Shown here one piece after another: positions 16,627 through 25,934 of a stretch of 64,000 bases of DNA. This DNA is from EB88 sp965199135. GTDB lineage: Bacteria > Acidobacteriota > Terriglobia > Terriglobales > Acidobacteriaceae. The stretch lies in assembly GCA_965199135.1 (NCBI GenBank), contig OZ240685.1, positions 3,038,001 to 3,102,000 on the forward strand, given 5' to 3'. The notes under the pieces were generated by a model that made no database searches, was not told the DNA's origin, and saw only the letters and a program-made list of their open reading frames with translations. A program made the position numbers and the translations under genes. Each line of letters opens with the position of its first letter. Position 1 is the stretch's first letter.

Positions 16627-17958
16627 CTAGGCCTGCACCGCTTCGCCGACCAGGCTGTTGGGATGACTCGCTGTCACCTTCACCGAGAGATAGGAACCCG
16701 GCGCGGGAAGGATCGGCTGGGTCGTCGTGAAGTTCAAGGTCTTGTTCTGCGTCGTCCGCCCGGCAAGCTGCCCGCGAGCATTGAGATGCCCTTCAACCAT
16801 CACTTCAAGGGTGTCGCCGATCTGTCGACCGTAGTTCACCCGCTGTAGCTCCCGCTGCCGATCGAGCAGGAGTTGCAGCCGCAGCGACTTCTCTTCCTCG
16901 GGGATGGAGTCAGCCATCGTAATGGCTGGCGTATTCGGGCGGGGCGAGTACTTGAAGGCAAACACGGCGTCGTACTGCACCTCGGCGAGCATGGTAATCG
17001 TGTCTTCGAAGTCCTCGATGGTCTCGCCAGGGAAACCAACGATGATGTCGGTTGTCAGGCTGATATACCGCTTCGCCGCCTTGATCCAGGAGATGCGCTC
17101 CAGGTACCACTCCCGGGTGTACTCCCGGGCCATCAGCTTGAGAACGTGCGAGGATCCACTCTGCACCGGCAGGTGAACGTGGTCGCAAAGCGTCGGGAAC
17201 GCGTCGATCGCCTGCACGATCTCGGGCGTAAAATCCCGCGGATGCGAGGTCGTGAACCGTACCCTGCGGATGCCGGCAATCTGCCCCACGGCAGCCAGGA
17301 GATCGGCAAAGCTCAGCCGTCCCTCAGGATCGCGGTACGAGTTCACATTCTGACCCAGCAGCTGGATCTCGGTGTATCCCAGGTCCGCCATCTTGCGCGC
17401 TTCTTCGAGCACACTGGCCGAGGTTCGCGAGCGCTCCTTGCCGCGGGTATACGGCACCACGCAGTACGCACAAAACTTGTCGCAACCTTCAACGATCGTG
17501 ATGTAGCCGCGGTGAGGGTTGGAGCGGGCGGTGAACTCCGTCACGAACGTCTCATCGGTCTGCCGATCGTCAAGCCCGGTGATGCGGGTGCCACCTGCCT
17601 CAAGCTGGACCAGCATCTCCGGCAGCTTGCGGTAGCTCGCTGAGCCGGAAACGAGCGAAACATAGGGCGCACGCTCGAAAATGCGCTCGCCTTCCTGCTG
17701 GGCGACGCAGCCGAGCACCCCAAAGCGCTTGCCTTGCTTGTGCAGCTTCTTGTAGTCGTTGAGCCGGTTAAAGACCTTCTGCTCGGCCTTGTCGCGGATC
17801 GAGCAGGTGTTGTAAAGAATCAGGTCAGCAGCAGCTTCTGTGTCCACCTGCGCGTATCCCTGCTGCTGCAGCGTCCCGATGACCTTCTCCGAGTCATGGG
17901 CATTCATCTGGCAGCCAAAGGTCTCCAGGTAAAACGTCTTTTGCGCAACGGCTTCCAT
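16627..17958 (-). CDS. miaB: tRNA-2-methylthio-N6-dimethylallyladenosine synthase MiaB
   Basis: The 443-residue protein has the UPF0004 domain with its three cluster cysteines (C16 in TFGCQMN, then NTCSIRD and VLGCVAQ). A radical-SAM CxxxCxxC follows (CDKFCAYCVVPYTRG), and a C-terminal TRAM domain covers roughly 375-440. This matches MiaB, which methylthiolates i6A37 of tRNAs reading UNN codons. Length is normal. It shares direction with the BFN gene downstream. Confidence 0.95.
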   Translation of the reverse strand: MEAVAQKTFYLETFGCQMNAHDSEKVIGTLQQQGYAQVDTEAAADLILYNTCSIRDKAEQKVFNRLNDYKKLHKQGKRFGVLGCVAQQEGERIFERAPYVSLVSGSASYRKLPEMLVQLEAGGTRITGLDDRQTDETFVTEFTARSNPHRGYITIVEGCDKFCAYCVVPYTRGKERSRTSASVLEEARKMADLGYTEIQLLGQNVNSYRDPEGRLSFADLLAAVGQIAGIRRVRFTTSHPRDFTPEIVQAIDAFPTLCDHVHLPVQSGSSHVLKLMAREYTREWYLERISWIKAAKRYISLTTDIIVGFPGETIEDFEDTITMLAEVQYDAVFAFKYSPRPNTPAITMADSIPEEEKSLRLQLLLDRQRELQRVNYGRQIGDTLEVMVEGHLNARGQLAGRTTQNKTLNFTTTQPILPAPGSYLSVKVTASHPNSLVGEAVQA

Positions 17959-18033
17959 CGTTACTTCACTATACCAAGGGGGCTACCTAAAGACAGTGGC
18001 CCGGGCAGGTTCCGCTATGCTGGAGCAGTCACC

Positions 18034-18489
18034 ATGAAGGCACCTGTTTCTCCACGCAAACCCCTCCTGTTCGACGACCAGCACAATTGCTTCGGCTGTG
18101 GCGCACAGAACCGCATCGGCATGCGCATGCGTTTCTTCCTCGACGGAGACAGCGTCACCGCTACCCTTCGTTTGGCCAGGCGCTTCCAGGGACCGCACGG
18201 CTTCGTCCACGGAGGCGTGATCGCTGCGATCCTGGACGAGGCGATGAGCAAGGCTATCCACGCCAGCACGCACGGCGCTGGCATCATGGCCCTCACCCGC
18301 CAGATGGAGACTGAATACCTGCGACCCACGCCGCTTGGCGTCACCCTTTCGTTACGCGGCCAGCAGGATCGCGTCGAGGGGCGCAAGCATTTCTGCTCGG
18401 CGACGCTCGAGGACAGCGCCGGCAAGGTCTTGGCCCGCGGGGAGGCTCTGTTCATCGCAATCGAACGCCAGCCAGAGCACAAACACTAG
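18034..18489 (+). CDS. PaaI-family thioesterase (hotdog fold)
   Basis: From the ATG at 18034 it is 151 residues. The hotdog motif FVHGGVIAAILDEAM at about 56-70 carries the HGG turn and catalytic Asp/Glu of PaaI-type acyl-CoA thioesterases. A conserved N-terminal NCFGCGAQN precedes it. It is probably a cytosolic acyl-CoA hydrolase with unknown substrate. It is divergent from miaB by 75 nt and stands alone. Confidence 0.88.
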   Translation: MKAPVSPRKPLLFDDQHNCFGCGAQNRIGMRMRFFLDGDSVTATLRLARRFQGPHGFVHGGVIAAILDEAMSKAIHASTHGAGIMALTRQMETEYLRPTPLGVTLSLRGQQDRVEGRKHFCSATLEDSAGKVLARGEALFIAIERQPEHKH

Positions 18490-18510
18490 TCACCACAGGT
18501 TGTGTCGCAT

Positions 18511-18540
18511 TTGACACTTTAGTGGTAGCACCACTTTAAT
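18511..18540 (+). promoter_or_regulatory. Sigma-70-like promoter of the Oar receptor with internal palindrome
   Basis: A perfect -35 box TTGACA (18511-18516) and a -10-like TTTAAT (18535-18540) are separated by 18 nt. Between them lies AGTGGT-AGC-ACCACT (18521-18535), a perfect 6-bp inverted repeat with a 3-nt centre. That position would let a repressor block polymerase. The transcript would have a leader of about 160 nt before the ATG at 18706. Confidence 0.55.
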
Positions 18541-18705
18541 AATGGACGGGTTCCAGACACCTTTATCCAGGCCGCGAACCCTCAGCCGACCCGACGCTGA
18601 CTCCCCTCACCTCCCTTGGAACCTGACGAGCGGTCTAACCGCGCAGGCTCCCCCAGCAACAAAAGAATGCGCGTATGATCCGCGTTCTTCTTTCTTCGAG
18701 GTTTC

Positions 18706-21700
18706 ATGTTATCGATACCCAAGAAGACTCAGGCCCGCCTTGCGGCAGCCTCGAGCCTCGTCCTCTTTGCCACCGGCGCGCTTGCGCAGGGCGTCACCGG
18801 CGACGTCGTCGGCACCATCACAGACTCCACTGGCGCCATCGTCTCAAACGCCCGGGTGACGATCACGAACACCGGCACCCAGGCAACACGCGATCTCACC
18901 ACCAGCCAGTCCGGCGACTTTGATTTCGCGCTGCTGCCCACCGGCACCTACACCCTCAAGGTCGATGCCCCTGGCTTCGCCGAGAGCACAGCCACCGGCA
19001 TCCAGCTGAACGCGGGCGCGCGGCAGCGCGTTGACATCAAGATGCCGGTGGCAAACGCTGCGGTCACCTCGGTGCAGGTCTCGGGCGCCGCCCCGGCGCT
19101 CCAGACCGACAGCGCCATTGTCGGCACCACGGTGACCCAGGAGCAGGTCGAGAACCTGCCCACGAACGGCCGCAACTTCATCAACCTGGCGCAGCTCGTT
19201 CCCGGCGCCAACTCCGGCACGGCGAACTCGATCGCGTCCGGCTCCCGCCCTGATGATCGGCGCGAAACCTCGGCGGTCTCAGTCAACGGACAGAGCACCA
19301 TCGTGAACAACGAAGAGCTCGATGGCCTCGACAACAACGACCGGATTGTTGGTGTGATCGGCGTACGCCCGTCGATCGATGCCATTCAGGAGTTCAGCGT
19401 CCAGACCAACCTCTACACCGCCGAGGTCGGTCGCACGGCCGCCGGCGTGATCAACATCATCACCAAGAGCGGCACCAACCAGCTCCATGGGTCAGCCTAC
19501 GAGTTCCTGCGCAACGACGCACTGGATGCTCGCAGTGTCATCTCGACCATTGGTCCCAAGCCCGAGTTCCGCCAGAACCAGTTCGGCGGCTCGGTCGGCG
19601 GACCGATCGTCAAAGACAAGACCTTTTTCTTCGCGGACGTTGAAGGTCTGCGCCGGGTGCAGGGCGATCCTACCAACACCACCGTCCCGACAGCCTTTGA
19701 AGAGGCAAACCCTGGCAACTTCTCCGATGCCGGTGGACCGGTGCTGCCGGCCGCGGCCCTCAGCCCGATCGCGCTGAACTACTTCAAGCTCTATCCCACC
19801 CCGAACCAGACCCAGTACGGCCTGTTCTCGAACAACTTTCAGTCCTCGCCAAACCAGGTGCAATACCAGTGGCTGGCGGACGCTCGCGTCGATCAGCACT
19901 TTGGCCCGAACGACTCGATGTTTGCCCGCTACTCCATCAACAACACCAACACCGATACGCCCGGCCCCTTCCCGGAGAAGAACGGTATCTTCCCGGGTGG
20001 CTATGTCTACGGGGAAGACGGCACGGCGCAGCAGCAGGAGCAGAACATCGATGTGGATTACACCCACATCTTCAATCCCAACGTTCTGTTGGAGCTGAAG
20101 ACCGGCTACACCCGGATCAACAATGCTTCGTTCCCGCTGAACTACGGCAATGCCCTCTCGACGCAGTTCGGCCTCACCGGCGCAAACTATGTAGACGGCA
20201 CATCGAATTTCCTGACCCCGTTCATCCCCAGCGGGTATGGATCTGTAGGCGACGGCGAGTACCTGCCGCTCCAGGATCTGGATAACAATTTCCAGTGGAA
20301 TGGTTCGCTGACAGTCAACAGGGGCAACCACAACATGAAGATGGGCGGCTCACTCATCCGGCGTCAGGCGACGAATATTCAGAGTGCCTTCGCCGCGGGT
20401 GCGTTCAACTTCAATGACACATACGCGAACAGCCAGGTCACAAATGGGACCCTGGCCGCATGCAACACCGCGCTTGCTGATACCTGCACGCTTGTGTCGA
20501 TGCTCGAGGGCGTTGCGTACACGGCCCAGCGGTCCAACCAGCTCTTTCCAGTCTCGTACCGCACCTGGGAACCCAGCGCATACTTCCAGGACAACTGGCG
20601 CGCGACACAGAATCTCACCCTGAATCTTGGCGTGCGCTATGACGTCTTCACCGCCTTCACCGAGCGGCACGATCGTCTTTCGAACCCGGACCTCACCACT
20701 GGCACCATGCTGGTGGCCGGGCAGAACGGCGTCAATGCGCAGGACGACGTTCCGACCACCTTCACCAACATCGCACCCCGTTTCGGCTTCGACCTTTCGC
20801 TGCCGCACCAGGCGGTCTTCCGCGGAGGCTTTGGCATCTCGTATTTTCCGGACAATTACGGCACCTCCGGCGATCGCCAGAACCAGCCTTTCGTCTACAA
20901 CTTCCAGCCGGCTCCCGAGTACAACATCGCGCAGGGTCTGCCAGTTCCCTCCTATCTCACCTCAGAGATCACGTCGCCCAGCGGAGCGATCAATGGAGCG
21001 ATCGACTCCGGTTACCGCGATGGCTATATCTACCAGACCAGCCTGACCTACGAGCAGCAGTTCGGCGCCAACACGGTCTCGCTCACCTACGCCGGTGACT
21101 ACGGACGCCATCTGGCCCAATTCATCCCCAACATCGACGTGCCGCGTCCCTCGGCGACCAACTATAGCGACTTCTGCACGGCGTCCGCTGCGGTGTGCGC
21201 CACCGAGCCCACGCTCCAGTCGGCGCGGCCCTATAACGCGCAGTTCCCGAACATCACCAGCATTACCGACCTCTACAGCCGCGGCGTGAGCTACTACAAC
21301 GCGCTCGAGGTCGTCTTCAAGCGCAACCTGACCCATGGGCTGAGCTTCAATGTCAACTACACCTATGCGCACATGATGGACAATGCCGCTGACCTGAATC
21401 AGGACAACCAGGCGGGACTCGGCCTGATCCCGACCGAGGAAAGCACGTACGACTACGGCAACTCGGACGCCGACATCCGCAACCGCGTCGCCGGCTTCTT
21501 CGACTACATCCTGCCCTTCGGGCAGAGCCTGCGGGGATGGAAGAAAGCAGTCGCCGGGGGCTGGGAGACCAACGGCATTGTGAGCTGGCAGTCCGGTCTG
21601 CCCTTCACCGTGCAAAACAACGACCCGGAGATCAACACGGGCACCACCAACGATCGCCCGAACGTGTCTGCAAAGATCACCCGCTCCAATCCGAACAACG

Positions 21701-21999
21701 CCGAGTACTTCAACGTCGCTGCCTTCACCCCGCAAGCTTTCGGCACGGCGGGTAACGAGGAACGCAACCCGCTGCACGGGCCACACTTCCGCGAGTTCGA
21801 CTTTTCGGGATTCAAGGAGTTCCCCATCCACGAGCAGGTGCACCTGGAGTTCCGCACCGAACTCTTCAACGTCAGCAACACGCCGAGTTACGCCGTACCG
21901 AATGCCGCTCTCAACACGCCTGGTGTAGGCGAAGTCACGGGTACGGCACCCTACTACAACCCGCGCGAGATTCAGTTCGCGCTCAAGCTGCTTTTCTAA
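18706..21999 (+). CDS. Oar-like TonB-dependent receptor with carboxypeptidase-regulatory domain
   Basis: The 1097-residue protein has a signal peptide (cleaved after ALA at residue 27). An N-terminal carboxypeptidase regulatory-like beta-sandwich follows, at about 30-115 (GTITDSTGAIVSNARVTITN). A plug lies around 120-260 (ENLPTNGRNFINLAQLVPG, GVINIITKSGTNQLHGSAYE). The long barrel ends in REIQFALKLLF. This layout is abundant in Acidobacteriota and related to myxobacterial Oar; family members take up glycans, peptides or unknown ligands. It stands alone, with its own promoter and terminator. Confidence 0.93.
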   Translation: MLSIPKKTQARLAAASSLVLFATGALAQGVTGDVVGTITDSTGAIVSNARVTITNTGTQATRDLTTSQSGDFDFALLPTGTYTLKVDAPGFAESTATGIQLNAGARQRVDIKMPVANAAVTSVQVSGAAPALQTDSAIVGTTVTQEQVENLPTNGRNFINLAQLVPGANSGTANSIASGSRPDDRRETSAVSVNGQSTIVNNEELDGLDNNDRIVGVIGVRPSIDAIQEFSVQTNLYTAEVGRTAAGVINIITKSGTNQLHGSAYEFLRNDALDARSVISTIGPKPEFRQNQFGGSVGGPIVKDKTFFFADVEGLRRVQGDPTNTTVPTAFEEANPGNFSDAGGPVLPAAALSPIALNYFKLYPTPNQTQYGLFSNNFQSSPNQVQYQWLADARVDQHFGPNDSMFARYSINNTNTDTPGPFPEKNGIFPGGYVYGEDGTAQQQEQNIDVDYTHIFNPNVLLELKTGYTRINNASFPLNYGNALSTQFGLTGANYVDGTSNFLTPFIPSGYGSVGDGEYLPLQDLDNNFQWNGSLTVNRGNHNMKMGGSLIRRQATNIQSAFAAGAFNFNDTYANSQVTNGTLAACNTALADTCTLVSMLEGVAYTAQRSNQLFPVSYRTWEPSAYFQDNWRATQNLTLNLGVRYDVFTAFTERHDRLSNPDLTTGTMLVAGQNGVNAQDDVPTTFTNIAPRFGFDLSLPHQAVFRGGFGISYFPDNYGTSGDRQNQPFVYNFQPAPEYNIAQGLPVPSYLTSEITSPSGAINGAIDSGYRDGYIYQTSLTYEQQFGANTVSLTYAGDYGRHLAQFIPNIDVPRPSATNYSDFCTASAAVCATEPTLQSARPYNAQFPNITSITDLYSRGVSYYNALEVVFKRNLTHGLSFNVNYTYAHMMDNAADLNQDNQAGLGLIPTEESTYDYGNSDADIRNRVAGFFDYILPFGQSLRGWKKAVAGGWETNGIVSWQSGLPFTVQNNDPEINTGTTNDRPNVSAKITRSNPNNAEYFNVAAFTPQAFGTAGNEERNPLHGPHFREFDFSGFKEFPIHEQVHLEFRTELFNVSNTPSYAVPNAALNTPGVGEVTGTAPYYNPREIQFALKLLF

Positions 22000-22023
22000 A
22001 AACCGCTGCTACTTCCCCCTCTA

Positions 22024-22055
22024 CTCCCCGCTCTTGCCGGCGGGGAGTCTCTTTT
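22024..22055 (+). terminator. Rho-independent terminator of the Oar receptor gene
   Basis: A perfect 8-bp stem (CTCCCCGC at 22024-22031 with GCGGGGAG at 22040-22047) and an 8-nt loop are followed by TCTCTTTT. It starts 25 nt after the stop codon. Confidence 0.85.
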
Positions 22056-22176
22056 GGGGCCGTGCTGTGCCGCGCGAAGCCAAGATGCAGGCTGCCGACA
22101 CCGGCCAGGAACAGACTGCTTTAGACTAAGAAGAACGGTTCAGTCACAGGGAACCACCAGGAAAGAAGGTCGCGCG

Positions 22177-23109
22177 ATGGCAGAACAGAATGGCTACAAG
22201 GGCAACACGGGCACTGGCTTACGCTTGAAGGTTGGTCTGGCGGAGATGCTGAAAGGCGGCGTCATCATGGACGTCACCGATGCGGCTCAGGCAGAGATCG
22301 CCGAAAAGGCGGGCGCAGTTGCGGTGATGGCTCTCGAGCGTGTTCCCGCGCAGATCCGCGCCGAAGGTGGCGTCGCGCGCATGGCCTCGATCAAGGTCAT
22401 CCGCGAGATCATGGCTGCCTCGTCCATCCCGGTGATGGCAAAGTGTCGCATCGGCCACTTCTCCGAAGCCCAGGTGCTGCAGGAGCTCGGCGTCGACTTT
22501 ATCGATGAGTCCGAAGTCCTCACCCCGGCCGACGAAGTCCACCATGTCGACAAGCACAACTTCACCACGCCCTTTGTGTGCGGCGCCCGCGATCTGGGCG
22601 AGGCGCTTCGCCGTGTGGCGGAGGGTGCTGCCATGATTCGCACCAAGGGTGAGGCAGGGACCGGCGATGTCGTGCATGCCGTCAAGCACATGCGCCAGAT
22701 CGTGAAAGATATGCGCGGGCTGACCGTTCTTGGCGAAGAGGAGCTGTTTGTCGCAGCGCGGGACTTCCGGGCCCCTTATGAGCTCGTCCGGATGGTGGCG
22801 CAGACCGGCAGGCTGCCAGTGCCGAACTTCTCGGCTGGCGGCATCGCCACCCCGGCCGACGCGGCGCTTGTCCGTCACCTTGGCGCGGAAGCCGTCTTTG
22901 TCGGCTCTGGCATCTTCATGAGCGACTCCTACACCTTCGCCCCGCGGGAAGAAGCAGAGACGCGCGCCCGCGCGATCGTGCGCGCGACCACCCACTACGA
23001 CGATCCAGCCATCGTCGCCGAGTGTGCAGCCGAGTGCTCCGGCGCCATGAAGGGCCTCGCCATCGCCGCGCTTGAGACCGCGAACCTGATGCAGACACGT
23101 GGGGTCTAA
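22177..23109 (+). CDS. pdxS: Pyridoxal 5'-phosphate synthase subunit PdxS
   Basis: From the ATG at 22177 (GAAAGAAGG upstream) it is 310 residues, an (alpha/beta)8 enzyme. PdxS signatures include GLAEMLKGGVIMDVTDAAQA, VMALERVPAQIRAEGGVARM, the catalytic Lys in PVMAKCRIGHF and the GTGDVVHAVKHMR phosphate-binding loop. It makes PLP from ribose-5-phosphate, glyceraldehyde-3-phosphate and ammonia delivered by PdxT. The pdxT start lies inside its last codons (11 nt overlap). Confidence 0.97.
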   Translation: MAEQNGYKGNTGTGLRLKVGLAEMLKGGVIMDVTDAAQAEIAEKAGAVAVMALERVPAQIRAEGGVARMASIKVIREIMAASSIPVMAKCRIGHFSEAQVLQELGVDFIDESEVLTPADEVHHVDKHNFTTPFVCGARDLGEALRRVAEGAAMIRTKGEAGTGDVVHAVKHMRQIVKDMRGLTVLGEEELFVAARDFRAPYELVRMVAQTGRLPVPNFSAGGIATPADAALVRHLGAEAVFVGSGIFMSDSYTFAPREEAETRARAIVRATTHYDDPAIVAECAAECSGAMKGLAIAALETANLMQTRGV

Positions 23110-23749
23110 CGCACCCGTTCTGACACCGGCAGCGAAAGGCGGGGGACGCCCGGTCCGGATAGGAGTCCTCGCCATCCAGGGGGACTACGCGGCGCACGTC
23201 GCGGCTCTTCGCAAGGCGGCAAGCACAGACGGCGCGCCGCTGACTGTCGTCTTGGTGCGCAAGCCGGCGGAACTCGAAACGGTAGACGGGTTGATCATTC
23301 CGGGCGGCGAATCGACGACCTTTCTGAAGTTCCTCGAACGCGATGGTTTCCTCGGGGCGCTGCAGAGTTTCGCCGCGAGCCGACCGACCTTCGGTACCTG
23401 TGCCGGGTCGATCCTGCTGGCCAGCGAGGTCCTGCACCCGGCGCAGCAGAGCCTGGCCGTGCTTGACGCGACAGTGGAGCGCAACGCCTATGGCCGCCAG
23501 AATGACAGCGCCATCCTCCACTGCGAAACCGAGCTGGGCGGGCCGCCACTCGAGATGGTCTTCATCCGTGCCCCGCGGTTCACGCGTGTCGGGGAAGAGG
23601 TCCGCACCCTGGCCGAGCGCGATGGCTTCCCCACCCTGGTCGAGCAGCGGAACCTCCTGGCAGCGACGTTTCACCCTGAGCTTTCGCAGGACACCCGCGT
23701 CCATCGCTACTTCCTGGACAAGGTCCGCGCGTCTTTGGTCGCTGGGTAA
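23099..23749 (+). CDS. pdxT: Pyridoxal 5'-phosphate synthase glutaminase subunit PdxT
   Basis: The 216-residue class I glutamine amidotransferase has the PdxT motifs IGVLAIQGDYAAHVAAL, IPGGEST, the nucleophile Cys in FGTCAGSILL and a C-terminal His-x-Glu in TFHPELS. The GTG at 23099 overlaps pdxS by 11 nt. The leader before VRIGVLAIQGD is about 18 residues longer than usual, so a slightly later start is possible. It supplies ammonia to PdxS. Confidence 0.95.
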   Translation: MGSNAPVLTPAAKGGGRPVRIGVLAIQGDYAAHVAALRKAASTDGAPLTVVLVRKPAELETVDGLIIPGGESTTFLKFLERDGFLGALQSFAASRPTFGTCAGSILLASEVLHPAQQSLAVLDATVERNAYGRQNDSAILHCETELGGPPLEMVFIRAPRFTRVGEEVRTLAERDGFPTLVEQRNLLAATFHPELSQDTRVHRYFLDKVRASLVAG

Positions 23750-23854
23750 CTTCCCGTCTTGCACTGCCCGGTGAGCAGAGCAAAGCTTTCGTGAAACACA
23801 GGGCTGGCAGCTTCGTCACAAGCGAGTAAGCTGGTGCACAGGGAGCAGCCGCCC

Positions 23855-24616
23855 ATGCCCGTTACCTACACTCCCCGACCATCTCATACCGAGCAGGACC
23901 GCAAGGATCCGGGCTTCGGTGGCAGGCCGCCGCTCCGTAATCGCCCGACCGGCGGCGGAGGCGATGGGGACAATGGCGACGACGGGCTTCGCGGCCGCGG
24001 ACCCCGTGAACTGCTACAGCGCTACCGGCTGGGCCTTTCCTTCATCCTGGCTGCCGATCTGATCTTCTTTCTCTCGCTGATCAGCGCGTTCTTTGTGCGC
24101 CAGAGCGGCGGCCACTTCGACGCGGCTGACAACTACATCGCCGACTGGCGTCCTTTCGTTCTTCCGACCTCAATCTGGTTTGCCACCGGCTTCCTTATCC
24201 TCTCCTCCGTGACGATGGAATTCGGCCGGCGACAGCTCTTTCGCGAGATGGATGTGATCGAGGAGTGGCTCGGTCTTGGGCGCCCCATGGCCAGGCGTAC
24301 CTGGCCATGGATCGCCGCGACGGCTGCCCTGGGTGCCGCCTATCTCAGCTGTACCTGGATGGCGTGGCGCGAACTCGGCCAGGAAGGGATTCGCTTTGCG
24401 ACCAGCCCAACCAGCGCTTTCTTCTTTGTGCTAACCGGTAGCCACGCGCTGCACATCATTGCCGGCGTCGCCCTGCTAGCCGTCGGTGCAGCGGGCCTCT
24501 TTCGCCTGCGCCGCGTCGAACAGCGTCAAATCCTGGTCGATTGTGTCGCCTGGTTCTGGCACGCGATGGGCGTTTTCTGGCTGATCCTGTTTACACTGCT
24601 TGCCTTCACCCGATAG
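23855..24616 (+). CDS. Heme-copper oxidase subunit III
   Basis: From the ATG at 23855 (GGGAG 9 nt upstream) it is 253 residues. A Gly/Pro-rich cytoplasmic N-terminus of about 50 residues precedes five membrane segments, starting with LGLSFILAADLIFFLSLISAFFV. Later come TGSHALHIIAGVALL and a C-terminal VAWFWHAMGVFWLILFTLLAF, the pattern of cytochrome c or quinol oxidase subunit III. No subunit I or II gene is nearby, so it would assemble with an oxidase encoded elsewhere. Confidence 0.88.
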   Translation: MPVTYTPRPSHTEQDRKDPGFGGRPPLRNRPTGGGGDGDNGDDGLRGRGPRELLQRYRLGLSFILAADLIFFLSLISAFFVRQSGGHFDAADNYIADWRPFVLPTSIWFATGFLILSSVTMEFGRRQLFREMDVIEEWLGLGRPMARRTWPWIAATAALGAAYLSCTWMAWRELGQEGIRFATSPTSAFFFVLTGSHALHIIAGVALLAVGAAGLFRLRRVEQRQILVDCVAWFWHAMGVFWLILFTLLAFTR

Positions 24617-24697
24617 GCACGGCACACGCTGAGTGGGCGCGGGGATCGCGTTTCCCGGACGTCGCTCCCGGTGAGACGCGCGGAAGATCCGCGTTCC

Positions 24698-24925
24698 TCA
24701 CCGTTCTCGGAGCAGAGCGCCGCCACCGACGAAGTGCACGATCTCAAGCCGGTCTCCGGACCTGAGAGCAGTCTCTGCCCAGGTCGCGCGCGAAACGATC
24801 ACACCATTCTGCTCCAGCGCCACTCGTCCTGCCTGCATGGCGAGCGCCTGGACAAGGTCGGCTACCGTGCTTCCATCTGCAAGTTCTGCAAGCTCGCGCG
24901 CCTGCCCATTGATGATCAGCTCCAT
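24698..24925 (-). CDS. thiS: Sulfur-carrier protein ThiS with C-terminal extension
   Basis: The 75-residue ubiquitin-like protein starts MELIINGQARELAELADGST and contains ALEQNGVIVSRATW and the final strand DRLEIVHFVGGG. ThiS normally ends at the Gly-Gly, which ThiF adenylates and thiocarboxylates to give sulfur for the thiazole of thiamine. Here six residues (ALLRER) follow the glycines before the TGA. Either the tail is cleaved, or the protein works differently. No thiG or thiF is in the window. A thiD gene lies 23 kb away. Confidence 0.85.
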   Translation of the reverse strand: MELIINGQARELAELADGSTVADLVQALAMQAGRVALEQNGVIVSRATWAETALRSGDRLEIVHFVGGGALLRER

Positions 24926-24953
24926 GCACTGAGCCTACCAAAGCAGTGGCCGC

Positions 24954-25934
24954 TCAGTTTCGGAGGAGGATCACCGAACCGTCAAAGTCGAAGCGGAACT
25001 CCATCTCCGCCGCCCCTGCTTCGCTCATCGCGCGTCGCAGTCGCCGTCGGTCCTCGGTCTGCATCAGCAGAAACCCGCAGCCGCCAGCGCCGACCAGCTT
25101 GCCGCCACTTGCGCCATTGCTTCGCGCAAGTTCGTACAGTTCATCCACGCGGGACGAGGTCATGCCCTCGGTGCGCGAACGCTTGCGCAACCAGTGCTCG
25201 TGCATCAGCCCACCAAAACCATAGATATCCCCTCTGACCAGAACCCGTTCGATCTCGTACCCGAGCTTCTTGGTGAAGTGGAGGTCTTCAAGCATCCGGC
25301 CATTTCCCTGCTCCGATTGCTTCTTCTGCTCCTGCAGCAACGCCGACGCGCTGCGCGTGGAGCCGACGAAGAAAAGCAGCAGGCTCTCTTCGAGCGCCCG
25401 AAGCCTCTCGGGCGTAATTGGCAGGGGCGAGACACCAACGGAGCCGTCGCGCCGGTACTCCTGGCAGAGCAAGCCACCATAGGCAGCGATGTACTGGTCC
25501 TGCTTGCCCACGGGCTGCGCGAGACGATGCATCTCGATCTCGACGGCCTCCTGCGCCAGCGTCTCACTCGCCACATGCTTTCTCCCGAAAGCATAGAGCG
25601 CATGGAGAAGCCCGACCGTAAACGCTCCCGACGAGCCGAGCCCGGTCCCTGCGGGCACATCGGCAACGCTCGTCAACTCCAGGTGGTCCGGCATCGCGTG
25701 CATGCGAAGGGCTTCGCGAAATATCGCGTGCTTCACCTCGTCAATCGTCGCTACTTCTTCCTGCTGCGAGTACTTGAGGATGTAGCCAGGCGCGAACGAG
25801 CGGTTCGCCGTGATGTAGACGTACTTATCAATCGCCGCCGATACCACATAGCCGCCGTAGCTCTCGTAGTACGAGGGCAGGTCGGTCCCACCACCACCAA
25901 GCGAAAGACGAAGCGGTGTTTTCGCGATAATCAT
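24954..25934 (-). CDS. GHMP-family sugar kinase, HddA-like (heptose-7-phosphate 1-kinase)
   Basis: The 326-residue GHMP kinase has motif 1 IIAKTPLRLSLGGGGTDLPSY, the ATP loop PAGTGLGSSGAFTVGLLHAL and motif 3 KLVGAGGCGFLLM. GGGGTDLP is characteristic of the HddA subgroup, which phosphorylates D-glycero-D-manno-heptose 7-phosphate at C1. The start at 25934 overlaps the stop of the nucleotidyltransferase gene as ATGA. The substrate assignment rests on the motif and the neighbouring GmhA-, GmhB- and nucleotidyltransferase-like genes. Confidence 0.88.
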   Translation of the reverse strand: MIIAKTPLRLSLGGGGTDLPSYYESYGGYVVSAAIDKYVYITANRSFAPGYILKYSQQEEVATIDEVKHAIFREALRMHAMPDHLELTSVADVPAGTGLGSSGAFTVGLLHALYAFGRKHVASETLAQEAVEIEMHRLAQPVGKQDQYIAAYGGLLCQEYRRDGSVGVSPLPITPERLRALEESLLLFFVGSTRSASALLQEQKKQSEQGNGRMLEDLHFTKKLGYEIERVLVRGDIYGFGGLMHEHWLRKRSRTEGMTSSRVDELYELARSNGASGGKLVGAGGCGFLLMQTEDRRRLRRAMSEAGAAEMEFRFDFDGSVILLRN

